A DNA stretch of 57,877 bases, taken from positions 1 through 57,877 of IMG/VR virus record IMGVR_UViG_3300044712_001634. The stretch is one strand, 5' to 3'. The translations under genes and the position numbers were made by a program. The notes beneath the pieces are model-generated. The model was not told the DNA's origin. It ran no database searches and worked only from the letters and a program-made list of their open reading frames with translations. Origin of the DNA: a virus. Of this stretch, positions 41,101 to 50,247 are shown in pieces (position 1 is the stretch's first letter; each line of letters begins with the position of its first letter).

Positions 41101-44100
41101 CAGGGCGGGCAAGGGCTTAGTCGCTAATTCTGAGGCTTCAATTCAGGATATCATGGAAGAAATGGCGCTGGCGAAGCAAGCGCCTGAATCAAAGAATCCC
41201 GCCACCTCTCCCACCACCACCGAGGAGCGGCCTGCCGGGGCCGCTCCGCCCACCTCTGGGGAGGAAACGAAGACAGAAAATGAAGCTGACCATGACGTCA
41301 AACGCTTCGCTGTTGGTAAGTCGCTCAGTAAAGAGGAGCGCAAGAAGGTCCTGGGCAGCCTCAAAGATGTGTACCGGGAAGCTGGGCTGAAAAAGGAATA
41401 CAAAGGCATCGATTCCCGCGGTGAGGAAATGTACGGCTATCCCCATGAGCCAGACCTGTTTCTTAAGTCGGATATCACCGGCGCCATGCTGCGTTACTAC
41501 GTGACCATGCCAGATGGCAAGATTGCCCATCCCAGTGAGCTTTTCCCTGATTATAGTCAAGCGCAGATAGACAAGGAAATGGCAAGCCAGGATGCCGAAA
41601 GCGAGAATACACGACGTAACGCGCAATCACATAACGCAACAGCAGAAAGGCTTGCCAAGGACTCCCCTGGAGAGGTTGATGAATATTTCCGGGAGAAAAG
41701 CGAAGAATCTAAGAAGCGAACTGCTCATGACGGGTGGGGCATTGCTCCGCCGGATGAGAGGGTAATGCTGGAGCGGGACGGTAAGTTCTATTCGGTCTAT
41801 AAGGGCGCAAAGGACGAAATGGCTGGCCTGAAACAATATGGATGGAACGAAGTTGGAGAGAAGAAGCCTCTTCGGGATGATTCCGGTCTCAACGTGGAGG
41901 CGTTCCTCGACCGGGAGCCGGTAAAAACGCCAGACGGTGGTCAAGATAAGGCGGAATACGAATTCAGGGATAGTAACGAAAGGTTAGAAACAATCCAGGC
42001 TGCGAACAAGTTCATTGAACTCTTTGATTCGCACGGCAAAGGTAATGCTATTGCCGGCAAGTTTGGTCAAGAAATATACTTCGAACCTGACGCAAGAGCC
42101 GTTGTACGCCTTAGCCGTGAAGATGCGTGGATTGAATATGCGCTGCATTCCGTGACTAAAGCAGTGGGGGATGATTTCAACCGAAGGACGGCAGACAGGT
42201 CAAAGATAAAGAACGTAGACAATATTGACTCAATCATTCGTGATGCTGACGGGTATTACGAAAAAGATGGGAAGGTATACTATTTCAAATATTCAGAGAA
42301 AGAAAAGAAACTAGGGTCGGCTGTTTTGCTTGAAATGAGTAGAGATGGGAAGTTCGAGGATTGCAGGTATGTGACTCAACTGCCAAATAGAAAAATTCGA
42401 TCACCCCAAGTTAGCCCCGCAACCGAGGGTGTCCACCAAGAGCAAACCGGCGGGACAGCATCTCTTGATATCGAGAATAGTATTACCCCTTTAGATGATA
42501 AAGTCAAGAGTGATAAAGCTACATCCGGCACCGAAGACGTCGGCGAAAACCTCTGGTACAACCGCCGGAACCGCACCGGCCGCGGTATCGCATGGGACGA
42601 TGTAAAGGGCCTGAACGATACGCTCCGAGTCAAGGAAGTAACAAAGTCAAAGGTGTGGCCTCGCCCGGATTACGACCAGCTCATTGCCGACGGCATGAAT
42701 CCGTTCTTCGCCCGCATCGTGAAGATGGCCTATGACGGCATTGCGCAAAACCCCTCCGGCAGTTCCGACACCGACCTGCAGCGGTACATCTCCGTTGTCG
42801 GCAGGGTGAAGGATGCCGTGTTCGAATGGGCAAAGGACAACTCCGCCAACAAGGAGTTCATGGACAAGGTGGTCGCCTCGTTCAAGGCCCATGTGCCGGG
42901 ACAGGTCACGTCCATTACCTCGATGCTGGATGGCAGCATGAACTTTTCCGATGCCCTGCTGAAAAGACTCTGGCCCGGCGAGATGGAACAGCCCCGCTAC
43001 GGCCGCTTCTCACGGGGGAGTGAGGCACTGGAGGACGTGAAGTCCATCGGCGGCAACCGTGCCTTGCAGGCGCTTCAACCGTCGAACAAGGATATCAGGA
43101 AGGCGCTTGACGACCTGTCCAAGGGGTGGCCGGCCAAACAGGAAGCATGGCAGCGCCAGGGATACGCCGTCCACGATTCGGAGACCTTCCCGGTCCAGAA
43201 GGTATACCGTTACACTGATGACGGCAAGGTAGAGGGGTGGAATTACCAAGGAGGGAGTTTCTACACCTCTCAGGAAGAAGCCCGGAAGTCTCTCACCGAC
43301 AAGGGCGCTTTCCTGCTCACCGGCAAGTCGGGCAGGATAGTCGGAGGTTTCGCGACCAGGGTGGACGCGGAGAGCGCGGCCCGGGAGAAGGTGAAACGGG
43401 AAGGTAGAGGCGACAAGGAAGTCCGCGGTATGAACGTTTCCGACTCCGAACGAATCGGACCGCCGCGAAGGAACGCCGATGAGGATATTTCTTCCCAGCG
43501 CCTGATGGATACCTTCGGTTTCCGTGGGGTCAACTTCGGGCGTAAGGGATACATCAACGACGCGGCCCGTCAGGAATATCTGAACCACGCCTATGACGCG
43601 CTCCAGGACCTCGCCGAGACTCTTGGTATCCCGGCCAAGGCGCTTTCCATGAACGGTGAGCTGGGTATTGCCTTCGGCGCGCAGGGCCGGGGAGGAACTG
43701 CCGCCGCTCACTTCGTGCCGGGAGTAAACGAAATCAATCTGACCAGGAACGCGGGCGCCGGGACTCTGGCACACGAGTGGGCTCACGCCCTTGACCACTA
43801 CTTCGGCGTTCAGGCCGGACTGGCCAAGGAAGAGCATCCGTATCTCTCGGAAAGAGGGGATAAGTCCGCCACGACGTTCACCGGGGATATCCGGCCCGAG
43901 ATTGTCCAGGCTTACAACGCCGTGGTTGCCGCAATGTCGACGCGGCCCATGACCGAAAATGAATGGAAGCTTCGACAGCAGGGGGCAAAGGAGAAATCAC
44001 GGAAACTTACTCAAAACTGGCTCAATCATGCCCGGAAAATGCTGGAATCCAGCGTAACGGAGGTGAAAGAGCAGCGTCTTGCGGAGTTCGATGAACTGGC

Positions 44101-47100
44101 AAAGCGCATCCTTGACGGAGACCTGGGCAAGGGATACGTGGATACCGGTAACCGGCAGGCGTACCGGCCAACCATCGCGGCCCTGCGCAACTTGTTCAAG
44201 GATGCGACCGGTAGGATCCTCGACAAGGAAACATCCGTCGCGATTCAATCGTGGTCGCACGGCCTCGGCGTAGCGAGTGAAGCGGCGGGGGCGGTTCCCG
44301 AACACCTGCCGCAGGTCGGCACCGACTACCGGAAAGAGTCGCAATCGGCGGACAAGCAGAAAAAAGGGAAACCGTACTGGTCGACACGGCGCGAGATGTT
44401 CGCAAGGGCCTTTGAACTGTTCGTCAACGACAGGCTGATGGAGCAGAATTTCAAGAACACGTTCCTGACGGACGCCGATTTGAGAAATACGCATCCCTAC
44501 CCGCGCAACGCGGAGCGGGACACAATCAACAAGGCGTTCGGGGTGCTGGTGGACACCATCGAAACCAAAGAGACGGATAAGGGTGTGGTGATGTTTGCGC
44601 AAGCATCTACGGTGTCTTCTCCCTCCGGCCTCCCGGCCTCTGACATCCGGACAGCCTTGGAGCCGGTCCATAAGAGTATGCCGAATTCTCCGCCGTGGCG
44701 GGTAGTACAAACGGCAGCGGAATTACCGGTAGGAGTTCTGACCGACGCGACGAACCGGAAAATCCCGCATCGCCTGCTCCAGGCGGTTTACTACCGGGGT
44801 GAGGCTCTCTATGTGGCGGACAACTTCTCTTCCGTCAAGGAAGCGCAGCGCCGGGCAATCCATGAAGTAGTCGCGCACTTCGGCCTTCACGCTATCATGC
44901 CTGTTAAACAATTCGATACGGAAATGCTCCGGGCCGACCTTTACTACATCAACAAGAATCGGGATAGGTACCTTCAGCTTGTTGAGGGCTACGGCTTGGA
45001 CCGAAGCACGAGACAAGGCAGGATTATGGCCGCCGAAGAGATGATAGCCCATGAGGCTGAAACCGGCGCGACTTCCACGGTATTGACCAGAATCATCGCC
45101 GCGGTTAAGGAATTCCTGCGGAGTATCGGCATTGACCTCGGGTATGGTGAAGCGGAGATTCGTGAACTGCTGGGCAAGGCAAGGAGGTTTGTGGAAGGCA
45201 AAGAAACAGGGGGCAATGTACAGGGGACAGGTATCGACTACGGAACCCTGCTGAGTACCCTCCGTGACCAGGGCATTACCGATGCCGAGTTGCAGTCATT
45301 CGCGGCATACCAGCCGGGAAACGCTATCAATTACGCCCTGGCCCGTCTCGAAAACGTAAAAAACCAGATTGTCGACAAGGGCGTATCCGTCAACACCACC
45401 GAACGGGAGGTGCTGGAAGCCGACCGGGCCAAGGCCCTGGAGGCGATCGGCGAGACGGTGAAGGATTACGACGAGCCGGGTAGGATGTTGTTCCGGGCCT
45501 TCTACGAGTCCGACCAGAAGCAGAGCCCGGGCGTCGTTCCGTTTAATCCGGAACGGGGGCACTACGCGGCCGGGGAGAACCTGAAAGGCTCCTGGTGGAC
45601 CACCTCCCTTTCCACTGCACAGGAGATTGCATGGAGCAAGTCGCGGGACGGCAGGCCGGTGAAGATTGTTGCACTGCCGGTGGAAAAAATACCGGCGGTT
45701 GTCTATATCCAGAATACCAATCCGGCGGGTTTTGTGTACGACCTGTTTGTCGGCCTGCCGGCGGACGTGTCCATGAAGGATGTGCAGGAGATGCCGGTGG
45801 ACTCCGGCATCCGCTACGCCCTGGCGGACCGTTTCTCCGGTTACGTGGGCGAGATGAAGGGCGGAGAGGTATGGAAGAAGATAGCAAGGCTGTTGAATCC
45901 GCTGGACTGGTCCAGGTTCGCTCTGTGGCTCAAGGATGTTACCCCGCAGAATCTCCGCAATGGCGCTGCGTCGTTCCTGCGTACCGCGGTGTTCGAGGGC
46001 GAAGTGGACGAGAACAAGAAGCCGTTCGTGGATACCGGCATCAAGCGCGAGGAGACCAAACTTGAGTACCTGCTACGTTTCCTTGGCTTTGACGGCCCAT
46101 CAGCCAAGGCGACGGGGGTAATGGAGCGGTTGAAAAAGATCTTCACCCAGTGGGAAAGTTCCGACCGGACCACGGAATGGGGGAGGATTACCGACACCTT
46201 CCGGAAACTGGCGGCTGCCGACCGAAAGGGCGTTGATCTACTGCTCTACCGCGGCGATGTGATGGGCAAGGTGTTCAAGACCTTCGAAATGGTGCAGTCG
46301 GACCCGAAGACTGCGAAGGTTTCCGAAGCCGCGTTTGCGGTGTATCAGCGGGTGCGGACCCATATCGATACCGTAGTGGCCGACGCTATTGAGGAGCTGT
46401 CCCGCCAGTTCATGTACGATGCCGGACTCCCGGAGGACGTAATAGAAAAGCATCTCATGGACTACCGCAACCGCCGCGAGGAGCGGCCCGGCTGGCTGCC
46501 GCGCAACCATGGCGAAGGTGATTTCATGGTGAACGTCTACCATGTAATCAACGGCCTGAAGTGGGAGACCAGGGGAGACAAGGACAGCATGCAAGCGCTC
46601 CTCCCCTATTTCCCGAGCAAGGAAGTGGCGGATGAAATCAAGAAGATAGCCGATATGTACGGCTTGAAGTACCGGCATCTCCGCAACGGCGGGCAGCTCA
46701 TCACCACCGACAAGAACGCTTCGGCACGGTTCAACAAGGAAATCAAGAAGCTACAGGAGCAAATAGCCGCGGCCAAGGGCAAGGAAAAGGCTGAACTGGA
46801 AACCAAGCTGGCAGAAGTGGAACGGACCAGGGTTTTCGCCGAATCGCTCCCGGCATCGCAGATTAAGCGCTTCAAGGAGAAGGCTGCGGAGATTCTCCCG
46901 AAGATATCCACCCGTAACGAACTGGCTATCCGGGAGCGCAAGGCGGCGCTGGAGCAGGCCATTGAGGACGGGGAATCGCTTTCCACCATCAATATGTTAA
47001 AGGATGAGTTGAAGAAGTATGGCGACGGCCGCATCAAGGTCAAGGTATACATGCGCCTGCAGGGTACGGAACGCAGTGCCAGGAAGCACACGGAAGAGGT

Positions 47101-48994
47101 GAAGAAGGATCTGCGAAAGGCCATGCCGAACAACTTCCGGGATGACGCGCAGTATGAAACCGAATACCGCTTCGCGGAGCAGCTATCCGAATCCATGTAC
47201 GGCGACATGAAAAACGACTTCGCCATGGAGCAGGCCCAGCTGGCGGCCATCAATAAGGCGGCTGCAACGCAGGAAATCACCAAGGAAGAGGCGTCGGCGC
47301 TTCGGAATAAAATTCTTCAATCGACCGCCGAGGTCCTTATGGCCCGTGGTGCTGGCAAACATCAGATACGCCGGGCTCAGTACCTGATAGAAGGGTACGA
47401 CACGGAAAACACCATAGACGCCTTTCACGACTACATGACCGGCACGGCAGGGATGCTGTCCAAGGCCCGCTACGCGCACGACCAGTTCGAGCTTTTCCGC
47501 TATGCGAAACCGGAAGTGAAGGCGTGGGCGGAACGGTACATCAAGGACAACCTGCGCAACATGGGCATCGCCGACATGGTGAGCGGAAATCTCAGGTCAC
47601 TGGCTTGCTTCTTCTACCTGGGTTTCAAGGTCTCCTCGATGATTATCAACGCAACGCAACCGTGGACGCTCGGAATTGCCGAGTTGGGCATGCACACCAA
47701 GCGGAGCGCGGTATGGGCCATGGGCAAGGCGCAGAAGGATATTTTCAGCGGCAAGCTGTCGGAGGACGAAAAGAAACTGTTCGCTTCGGAGATTTTCAAG
47801 CTGCAGGAGATGGAAACCGCGGTGAATGAAATGAGCGGCAGCAGGGAAGGAGCGACAAGCAAGGCGTCCAGGTTCATGCACACCCTGACCGACAAGGCCC
47901 TGGCGCCCTTCCAGGAAGTGGAGCTTCTGAACCGTAAAACCGTCATCCTGGCCGCCTATCGCACCTTCCTGGCGGATGGAATGAGCAGGCAGGAAGCTAT
48001 CGATAAAGCGCTGGAGGTCAACAGGAAGGTCAACTTCGAAATGTCCCGGGCGAACCTCCCGGCGTTTGCCCAGAAGCCCATCGGCCGGACCGTGTATGCT
48101 CTTCAGTCGTTTATGTGGAACAACTGGAACTGGGTATACAACCGGCTCACCAGCGGGAAGAAGGAAGACATGAAGGCCATGCTCCGCTACACGGCTGCCA
48201 TGGCTATCATCGGCGGGGCCGCTGCTCTTCCGGGCTGGGATGAGTTGGACAAGCTCTATCAGATGCTCTTCGGCGAATCGCCGAAACTGGCGCTGAAGAA
48301 ATGGACCAGGGAACACGCGAAGGAGTACGGGACCCTTGGCGAGTATGTCCACGGCTTCGCCTGGCATGGGCTGGCGTCGGCTACCGGGGTGAATATCAGC
48401 AATGCCATCAGGTTGCAAATCCCCATCGTCTCCCCGCTCCTTGGAGGAGGAACCTTGCCGGAGGCCGCCGGCGGAGTATTCACCGGGCTGGCTCAGAAAG
48501 GGTTCCGTGCAGCTACGGCAGCAAGCCGGGGCGACATCTACCGGACGGTGGAGAACCTGTCACCGGAGGCTCTGTCCGGAGGGATGAGGGCGTATCGCAT
48601 GGCGAACAAGGGCGCCACTACCGGCACGGGGAAAATCATTTTCGACGAAAACGGCAAGCCAATGAAGTACAGCACCGGCGAGGCGGTCAAAAGGGCGCTC
48701 GGCTTTGCCCCGTCCCGGGTGTCGGAGCGGAACGACCTTACGAACATCGAGATGGGCCTGACCGCGCACTGGAAAGAGGAGCGCGGAGACCTGCTGGCGC
48801 AACTGCGGCTTGCCGAACAGGGAGCGGACCGACGGAAGGTGATGCTGGACATCATCAGGTTCAACCATCGCTTGAACAAATCACAGGCAAAAGGTTTGGT
48901 GCCGGTTATTAAGTCGCAAACCATCAGCCAGGCGCTCAAGAATAAGCCGAACAAGGGGAAGGGCGCCTGGGAGCGCGAGCAGTTGGGCGTATGA
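38183..48994 (+). CDS. Giant polyvalent ejected protein, 3603 aa
   Basis: One uninterrupted frame. In order: hydrophobic/Gly-rich N-terminus (residues about 45-345) likely crossing membranes; Pro/Glu/Lys-rich low-complexity linker (about 640-1070); a PBECR/toxin-nuclease-like segment (about 1260-1410, weak); a DdrB-like region (about 1455-1610, weak); a zincin with LAHEWAHALDHYFG (His1864, Glu1865, His1868); a second metal-like motif IHEVVAHFGLHAI (His2227) with EEMIAHEAE nearby; an ADP-ribosyltransferase-like segment (Arg2438 in MLFRAF, SWWTTSLS at 2470); then helical domains and a C-terminal LPD38-like region with IINATQPWTLGIAEL and AYRTFLADGMSRQEAIDKAL. Such large polyvalent proteins are injected with phage DNA. 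Three small ORFs occupy another frame inside the linker (40167-40706). Confidence 0.85.
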   Translation: MGVYDYDIPAFLNVDTDAILKDFRSKPIPQYVPPPEPVQEESEFVKGVKRGTEGLKSAAYGAAGLIGSGLGIDEVRDWGYQGFQEHEAEAAKHAGRVQNIEDIKSIGDAGDWAAGTFGSLVPSIGEAAVTSAAGAVIGSAIGPEGTIAGGVTGLVGRQAAKSMVRKLAREYVREGMERQVAKEVAKKAVESLPAKALRRNIGTKVGIVAGTAPVEAGGMWGEGMQQGKDNPYSAAVFGTLSGLSELLGGEAELIDVFTNPARQAVKGNVLKRIGVELGKTIPQEAGQEATQEVLSIINRKVADPSYDMFGEDARSRVLNSAAAGALGGVAFGGVGGVMSGGPKTQTEVEAGTPDTQSPVQASETDPWKAADETPHPVTAVEAEEQPVMPEAPKGVMTKAVAAGVSSGLIPQTGLGNAPGIVQDTSASAIGTIPGVADASSAPPTQTTNELVLDEARDWANQQIAAGRTHLMRQNLEPPDIYYQRLIGEYRRKDRAPAIDQTAANPETGPKYASVPLVNPETGATEIVKPEEVMDRLMNGWRAPENVTPATSAQPEAPEVNILSTVSDADRSLLKAAADRAQYWERGSMKNGRSNKTDLFPWMSSWPTTSPAEVAKSIGNFLDGKKLGDVQQRLVTAALEFERENPVPFGRESITPEKEVVQDEETQEEVRGQGQREVAPAVTDALREKARRYSEKAGYGSDITEWSDKEIASFVKTYEAWRFAETQKQHLTQKIARTKEPKALARLQKTLEQVKARQKELLPKGAERGEETGNQGTAGEIATGAETVPPVQKLDGQAGEGMPVVQSADEIAEGGMPDGLSEVRQEVGGEKEEVPAVRGEDVEGGQKAKGEGQREKIVGKLKAHVNEETAGKIADLIAEEYAGKKALGPAWLANRIKKGWVQKWTDHIGEVNEKVGGEEVGTEQGKTEEETQVREKTRPEKLLDTLEKAYETQTKRLNMMDLPVPSKEDVQQYLRAGKGLVANSEASIQDIMEEMALAKQAPESKNPATSPTTTEERPAGAAPPTSGEETKTENEADHDVKRFAVGKSLSKEERKKVLGSLKDVYREAGLKKEYKGIDSRGEEMYGYPHEPDLFLKSDITGAMLRYYVTMPDGKIAHPSELFPDYSQAQIDKEMASQDAESENTRRNAQSHNATAERLAKDSPGEVDEYFREKSEESKKRTAHDGWGIAPPDERVMLERDGKFYSVYKGAKDEMAGLKQYGWNEVGEKKPLRDDSGLNVEAFLDREPVKTPDGGQDKAEYEFRDSNERLETIQAANKFIELFDSHGKGNAIAGKFGQEIYFEPDARAVVRLSREDAWIEYALHSVTKAVGDDFNRRTADRSKIKNVDNIDSIIRDADGYYEKDGKVYYFKYSEKEKKLGSAVLLEMSRDGKFEDCRYVTQLPNRKIRSPQVSPATEGVHQEQTGGTASLDIENSITPLDDKVKSDKATSGTEDVGENLWYNRRNRTGRGIAWDDVKGLNDTLRVKEVTKSKVWPRPDYDQLIADGMNPFFARIVKMAYDGIAQNPSGSSDTDLQRYISVVGRVKDAVFEWAKDNSANKEFMDKVVASFKAHVPGQVTSITSMLDGSMNFSDALLKRLWPGEMEQPRYGRFSRGSEALEDVKSIGGNRALQALQPSNKDIRKALDDLSKGWPAKQEAWQRQGYAVHDSETFPVQKVYRYTDDGKVEGWNYQGGSFYTSQEEARKSLTDKGAFLLTGKSGRIVGGFATRVDAESAAREKVKREGRGDKEVRGMNVSDSERIGPPRRNADEDISSQRLMDTFGFRGVNFGRKGYINDAARQEYLNHAYDALQDLAETLGIPAKALSMNGELGIAFGAQGRGGTAAAHFVPGVNEINLTRNAGAGTLAHEWAHALDHYFGVQAGLAKEEHPYLSERGDKSATTFTGDIRPEIVQAYNAVVAAMSTRPMTENEWKLRQQGAKEKSRKLTQNWLNHARKMLESSVTEVKEQRLAEFDELAKRILDGDLGKGYVDTGNRQAYRPTIAALRNLFKDATGRILDKETSVAIQSWSHGLGVASEAAGAVPEHLPQVGTDYRKESQSADKQKKGKPYWSTRREMFARAFELFVNDRLMEQNFKNTFLTDADLRNTHPYPRNAERDTINKAFGVLVDTIETKETDKGVVMFAQASTVSSPSGLPASDIRTALEPVHKSMPNSPPWRVVQTAAELPVGVLTDATNRKIPHRLLQAVYYRGEALYVADNFSSVKEAQRRAIHEVVAHFGLHAIMPVKQFDTEMLRADLYYINKNRDRYLQLVEGYGLDRSTRQGRIMAAEEMIAHEAETGATSTVLTRIIAAVKEFLRSIGIDLGYGEAEIRELLGKARRFVEGKETGGNVQGTGIDYGTLLSTLRDQGITDAELQSFAAYQPGNAINYALARLENVKNQIVDKGVSVNTTEREVLEADRAKALEAIGETVKDYDEPGRMLFRAFYESDQKQSPGVVPFNPERGHYAAGENLKGSWWTTSLSTAQEIAWSKSRDGRPVKIVALPVEKIPAVVYIQNTNPAGFVYDLFVGLPADVSMKDVQEMPVDSGIRYALADRFSGYVGEMKGGEVWKKIARLLNPLDWSRFALWLKDVTPQNLRNGAASFLRTAVFEGEVDENKKPFVDTGIKREETKLEYLLRFLGFDGPSAKATGVMERLKKIFTQWESSDRTTEWGRITDTFRKLAAADRKGVDLLLYRGDVMGKVFKTFEMVQSDPKTAKVSEAAFAVYQRVRTHIDTVVADAIEELSRQFMYDAGLPEDVIEKHLMDYRNRREERPGWLPRNHGEGDFMVNVYHVINGLKWETRGDKDSMQALLPYFPSKEVADEIKKIADMYGLKYRHLRNGGQLITTDKNASARFNKEIKKLQEQIAAAKGKEKAELETKLAEVERTRVFAESLPASQIKRFKEKAAEILPKISTRNELAIRERKAALEQAIEDGESLSTINMLKDELKKYGDGRIKVKVYMRLQGTERSARKHTEEVKKDLRKAMPNNFRDDAQYETEYRFAEQLSESMYGDMKNDFAMEQAQLAAINKAAATQEITKEEASALRNKILQSTAEVLMARGAGKHQIRRAQYLIEGYDTENTIDAFHDYMTGTAGMLSKARYAHDQFELFRYAKPEVKAWAERYIKDNLRNMGIADMVSGNLRSLACFFYLGFKVSSMIINATQPWTLGIAELGMHTKRSAVWAMGKAQKDIFSGKLSEDEKKLFASEIFKLQEMETAVNEMSGSREGATSKASRFMHTLTDKALAPFQEVELLNRKTVILAAYRTFLADGMSRQEAIDKALEVNRKVNFEMSRANLPAFAQKPIGRTVYALQSFMWNNWNWVYNRLTSGKKEDMKAMLRYTAAMAIIGGAAALPGWDELDKLYQMLFGESPKLALKKWTREHAKEYGTLGEYVHGFAWHGLASATGVNISNAIRLQIPIVSPLLGGGTLPEAAGGVFTGLAQKGFRAATAASRGDIYRTVENLSPEALSGGMRAYRMANKGATTGTGKIIFDENGKPMKYSTGEAVKRALGFAPSRVSERNDLTNIEMGLTAHWKEERGDLLAQLRLAEQGADRRKVMLDIIRFNHRLNKSQAKGLVPVIKSQTISQALKNKPNKGKGAWEREQLGV
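40167..40214 (+). CDS. Candidate nested micro-ORF 1, 15 aa
   Basis: In the +1 frame of the giant gene. A near-consensus ribosome site AAGGAGGTGG lies 7 bp before ATG. The product MKKHKKRCGGKGSGK is very basic. The giant frame here is low-complexity (EEVRGQGQREV). Probably real only as part of the nested set, or a relic. Confidence 0.35.
   Translation: MKKHKKRCGGKGSGK
40482..40613 (+). CDS. Candidate nested zinc-ribbon protein, 43 aa
   Basis: Same +1 frame. GTG start with AAAGGGGCGGAG upstream. The product ends CRRCKNWMDRQAKECPWC then SLPMK: a two-knuckle zinc ribbon with a Trp/basic middle. The giant frame over these bases is a Gly/Glu-rich linker with no conserved look. Confidence 0.5.
   Translation: MAKKPEIREPLEKSRPEPKQCRRCKNWMDRQAKECPWCSLPMK
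40632..40706 (+). CDS. Candidate nested zinc-ribbon protein, 24 aa
   Basis: Same +1 frame, 18 bp after the previous stop, with GGAAGGGGGG upstream of ATG. The product MV-CPKCGKKSAGRKKKCPQC-GEKM is a minimal zinc ribbon. Two consecutive ribbons by chance in an alternative frame is unlikely. Confidence 0.5.
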   Translation: MVCPKCGKKSAGRKKKCPQCGEKM

Positions 48995-49008
48995 ACTAAC
49001 GGGAGAAG

Positions 49009-49116
49009 ATGGTGAGCCAAACGAGAACTATCTGCGAGGGATGCGGACTGCCGCAATGCTGGTGTAAGTGCGGAGATATCATTGATGCGAGGGGCTGGAA
49101 CCTTCTTCGTTTTTAG
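49009..49116 (+). CDS. Zinc-ribbon microprotein, 35 aa
   Basis: GGGAGAAG precedes ATG. ICEGCGLPQCWCKCGDII has five Cys in 14 residues, a likely metal site. It sits 14 bp after the giant gene and ends two bases before the -35 of the next promoter. Confidence 0.5.
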   Translation: MVSQTRTICEGCGLPQCWCKCGDIIDARGWNLLRF

Positions 49117-49117
49117 C

Positions 49118-49146
49118 TTGACATGTTGTGAGATAGAAATTAATCT
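49118..49146 (+). promoter_or_regulatory. Sigma-70-like promoter of the membrane cassette
   Basis: Consensus TTGACA (49118-49123), 17 bp spacer, TAATCT (49141-49146). It gives the gene pair at 49192 its own transcription, as for morons. Confidence 0.6.
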
Positions 49147-49191
49147 ACGCTCACTCCTTCCGGAAAGCAATCCACGCATCATTTCAATAAA

Positions 49192-49596
49192 ATGCCAAAA
49201 AAACGCAAAGTATCCACTTCTGATGATGATATGGCACGGTGTCGTCATATCTCCATAGCCGAAAGTCTCGCGTCTGTCTTGACGACTTTAATCAGATGGG
49301 GTGGCGCGGTGGCCATGGTTTACTTTGCGTATCGCTCAATTGAGGCGCTTGCGGGTACCGAGACAACCAGCAATATTGTGTTAAAATTAGTAACCGAGCT
49401 TAAAGCTGATAAGTATATTGCATATATTTTCGGATTCGCCGGTGTTGGCTACGGGGTAGGTGAGCGTGTCTTGCGGAGAAAGACCGTAAAGCGTTTACAT
49501 CCACGGATAAAGGACCTGGAACTGAAGCTTGATGCTCACAGGAGCACAAGCAGGTTGAGCCCAACTGGAGACACCAGGCCGGAGGACGAGATATGA
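49192..49596 (+). CDS. Two-span membrane protein, 134 aa
   Basis: Basic N-terminus MPKKRKVS, then two hydrophobic segments (WGGAVAMVYFAYRSIEAL and YIAYIFGFAGVGYGVGE) and a cytoplasmic charged tail (KRLHPRIKDLELKLDAHRST). The tail layout is found in small conserved proteins of plasmids and islands, with no known activity. Overlaps the next gene by ATGA. AT-richer than the phage. Confidence 0.65.
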   Translation: MPKKRKVSTSDDDMARCRHISIAESLASVLTTLIRWGGAVAMVYFAYRSIEALAGTETTSNIVLKLVTELKADKYIAYIFGFAGVGYGVGERVLRRKTVKRLHPRIKDLELKLDAHRSTSRLSPTGDTRPEDEI

Positions 49597-50174
49597 CTTC
49601 AATAACTGTTGGCACGCTTGAAGTTTTCATCACCGCCCTTTTTTTGTGGGTAATTTATATCTATTTTTTAAAGCGGTTGGCTCTTGATTATTTCAGGCAT
49701 GAGGTGTTCTCACTTCGTGATGAGCTTTTTGATAAGGCGGCGGACGGGCCAATCCCCTTTTCTAGTGAGGCATATAAATTGTTGCGTCAGACAATGAATG
49801 GTTTCCTGCGCTTTGGGCACAAGGTTAGTTTTTTTGATACCATAATATCGTGTGTTTTTATTCGTAGATGTAAATTCAAATCAACGCGCACCTCATTTTT
49901 TGAACGCTGGCAGGCTGCCGTCAGCGTATTATCTCCAGACCAGGTTACGGAGTTGACGGACTACCGTAACCGCATGATAAAGCTCGTTATTTATCAATTG
50001 TTTTTAGGGTCTCCATTTTGTGTTGTCTTTTTTGCGATGTACAGTCTTCTTACCAGCCCATTTCGGTATATCAAGAATCATAACCGCAATCATGCTTTTC
50101 ATGCTTGCCTGAATAAATCCCTGAGGGAAATAGAGTCCGCGGCATGGATGTATGGAAAGGCCGTCCGAATCTGA
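49593..50174 (+). CDS. Membrane protein, 193 aa, partner of 49192
   Basis: N-terminal transmembrane helix (VFITALFLWVIYIYFLKRLA), helical middle, a second span (LVIYQLFLGSPFCVVFFAMY) and a C-terminal amphipathic end. AT-rich. Translationally coupled to 49192, so the two products probably form one complex. Function not known; exclusion or defence is possible. Confidence 0.65.
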   Translation: MTSITVGTLEVFITALFLWVIYIYFLKRLALDYFRHEVFSLRDELFDKAADGPIPFSSEAYKLLRQTMNGFLRFGHKVSFFDTIISCVFIRRCKFKSTRTSFFERWQAAVSVLSPDQVTELTDYRNRMIKLVIYQLFLGSPFCVVFFAMYSLLTSPFRYIKNHNRNHAFHACLNKSLREIESAAWMYGKAVRI

Positions 50175-50206
50175 TCACAACACTGATTCGGACACTGACA
50201 CGGCAC

Positions 50207-50247
50207 ATTCTCCGTCAAATGTTATAACTTGACGGAGAATAATTTTT
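50207..50247 (+). terminator. Rho-independent terminator of the membrane cassette
   Basis: 12-bp stem ATTCTCCGTCAA / TTGACGGAGAAT followed by AATTTTT. It closes the promoter-to-terminator unit. Confidence 0.85.

Noticed and set aside
41223-41247. Strong inverted repeat GGAGCGGCC/GGCCGCTCC inside the giant gene
   Set aside because: Lies in a Pro/Ala-rich coding stretch whose codons naturally give GC palindromes; no T-run or other sign of function.
49192-49215. PKKRKV, identical to a eukaryotic nuclear-localisation signal
   Set aside because: Short basic stretch before a membrane segment in a bacterial phage protein; most simply a topology-determining positive patch.
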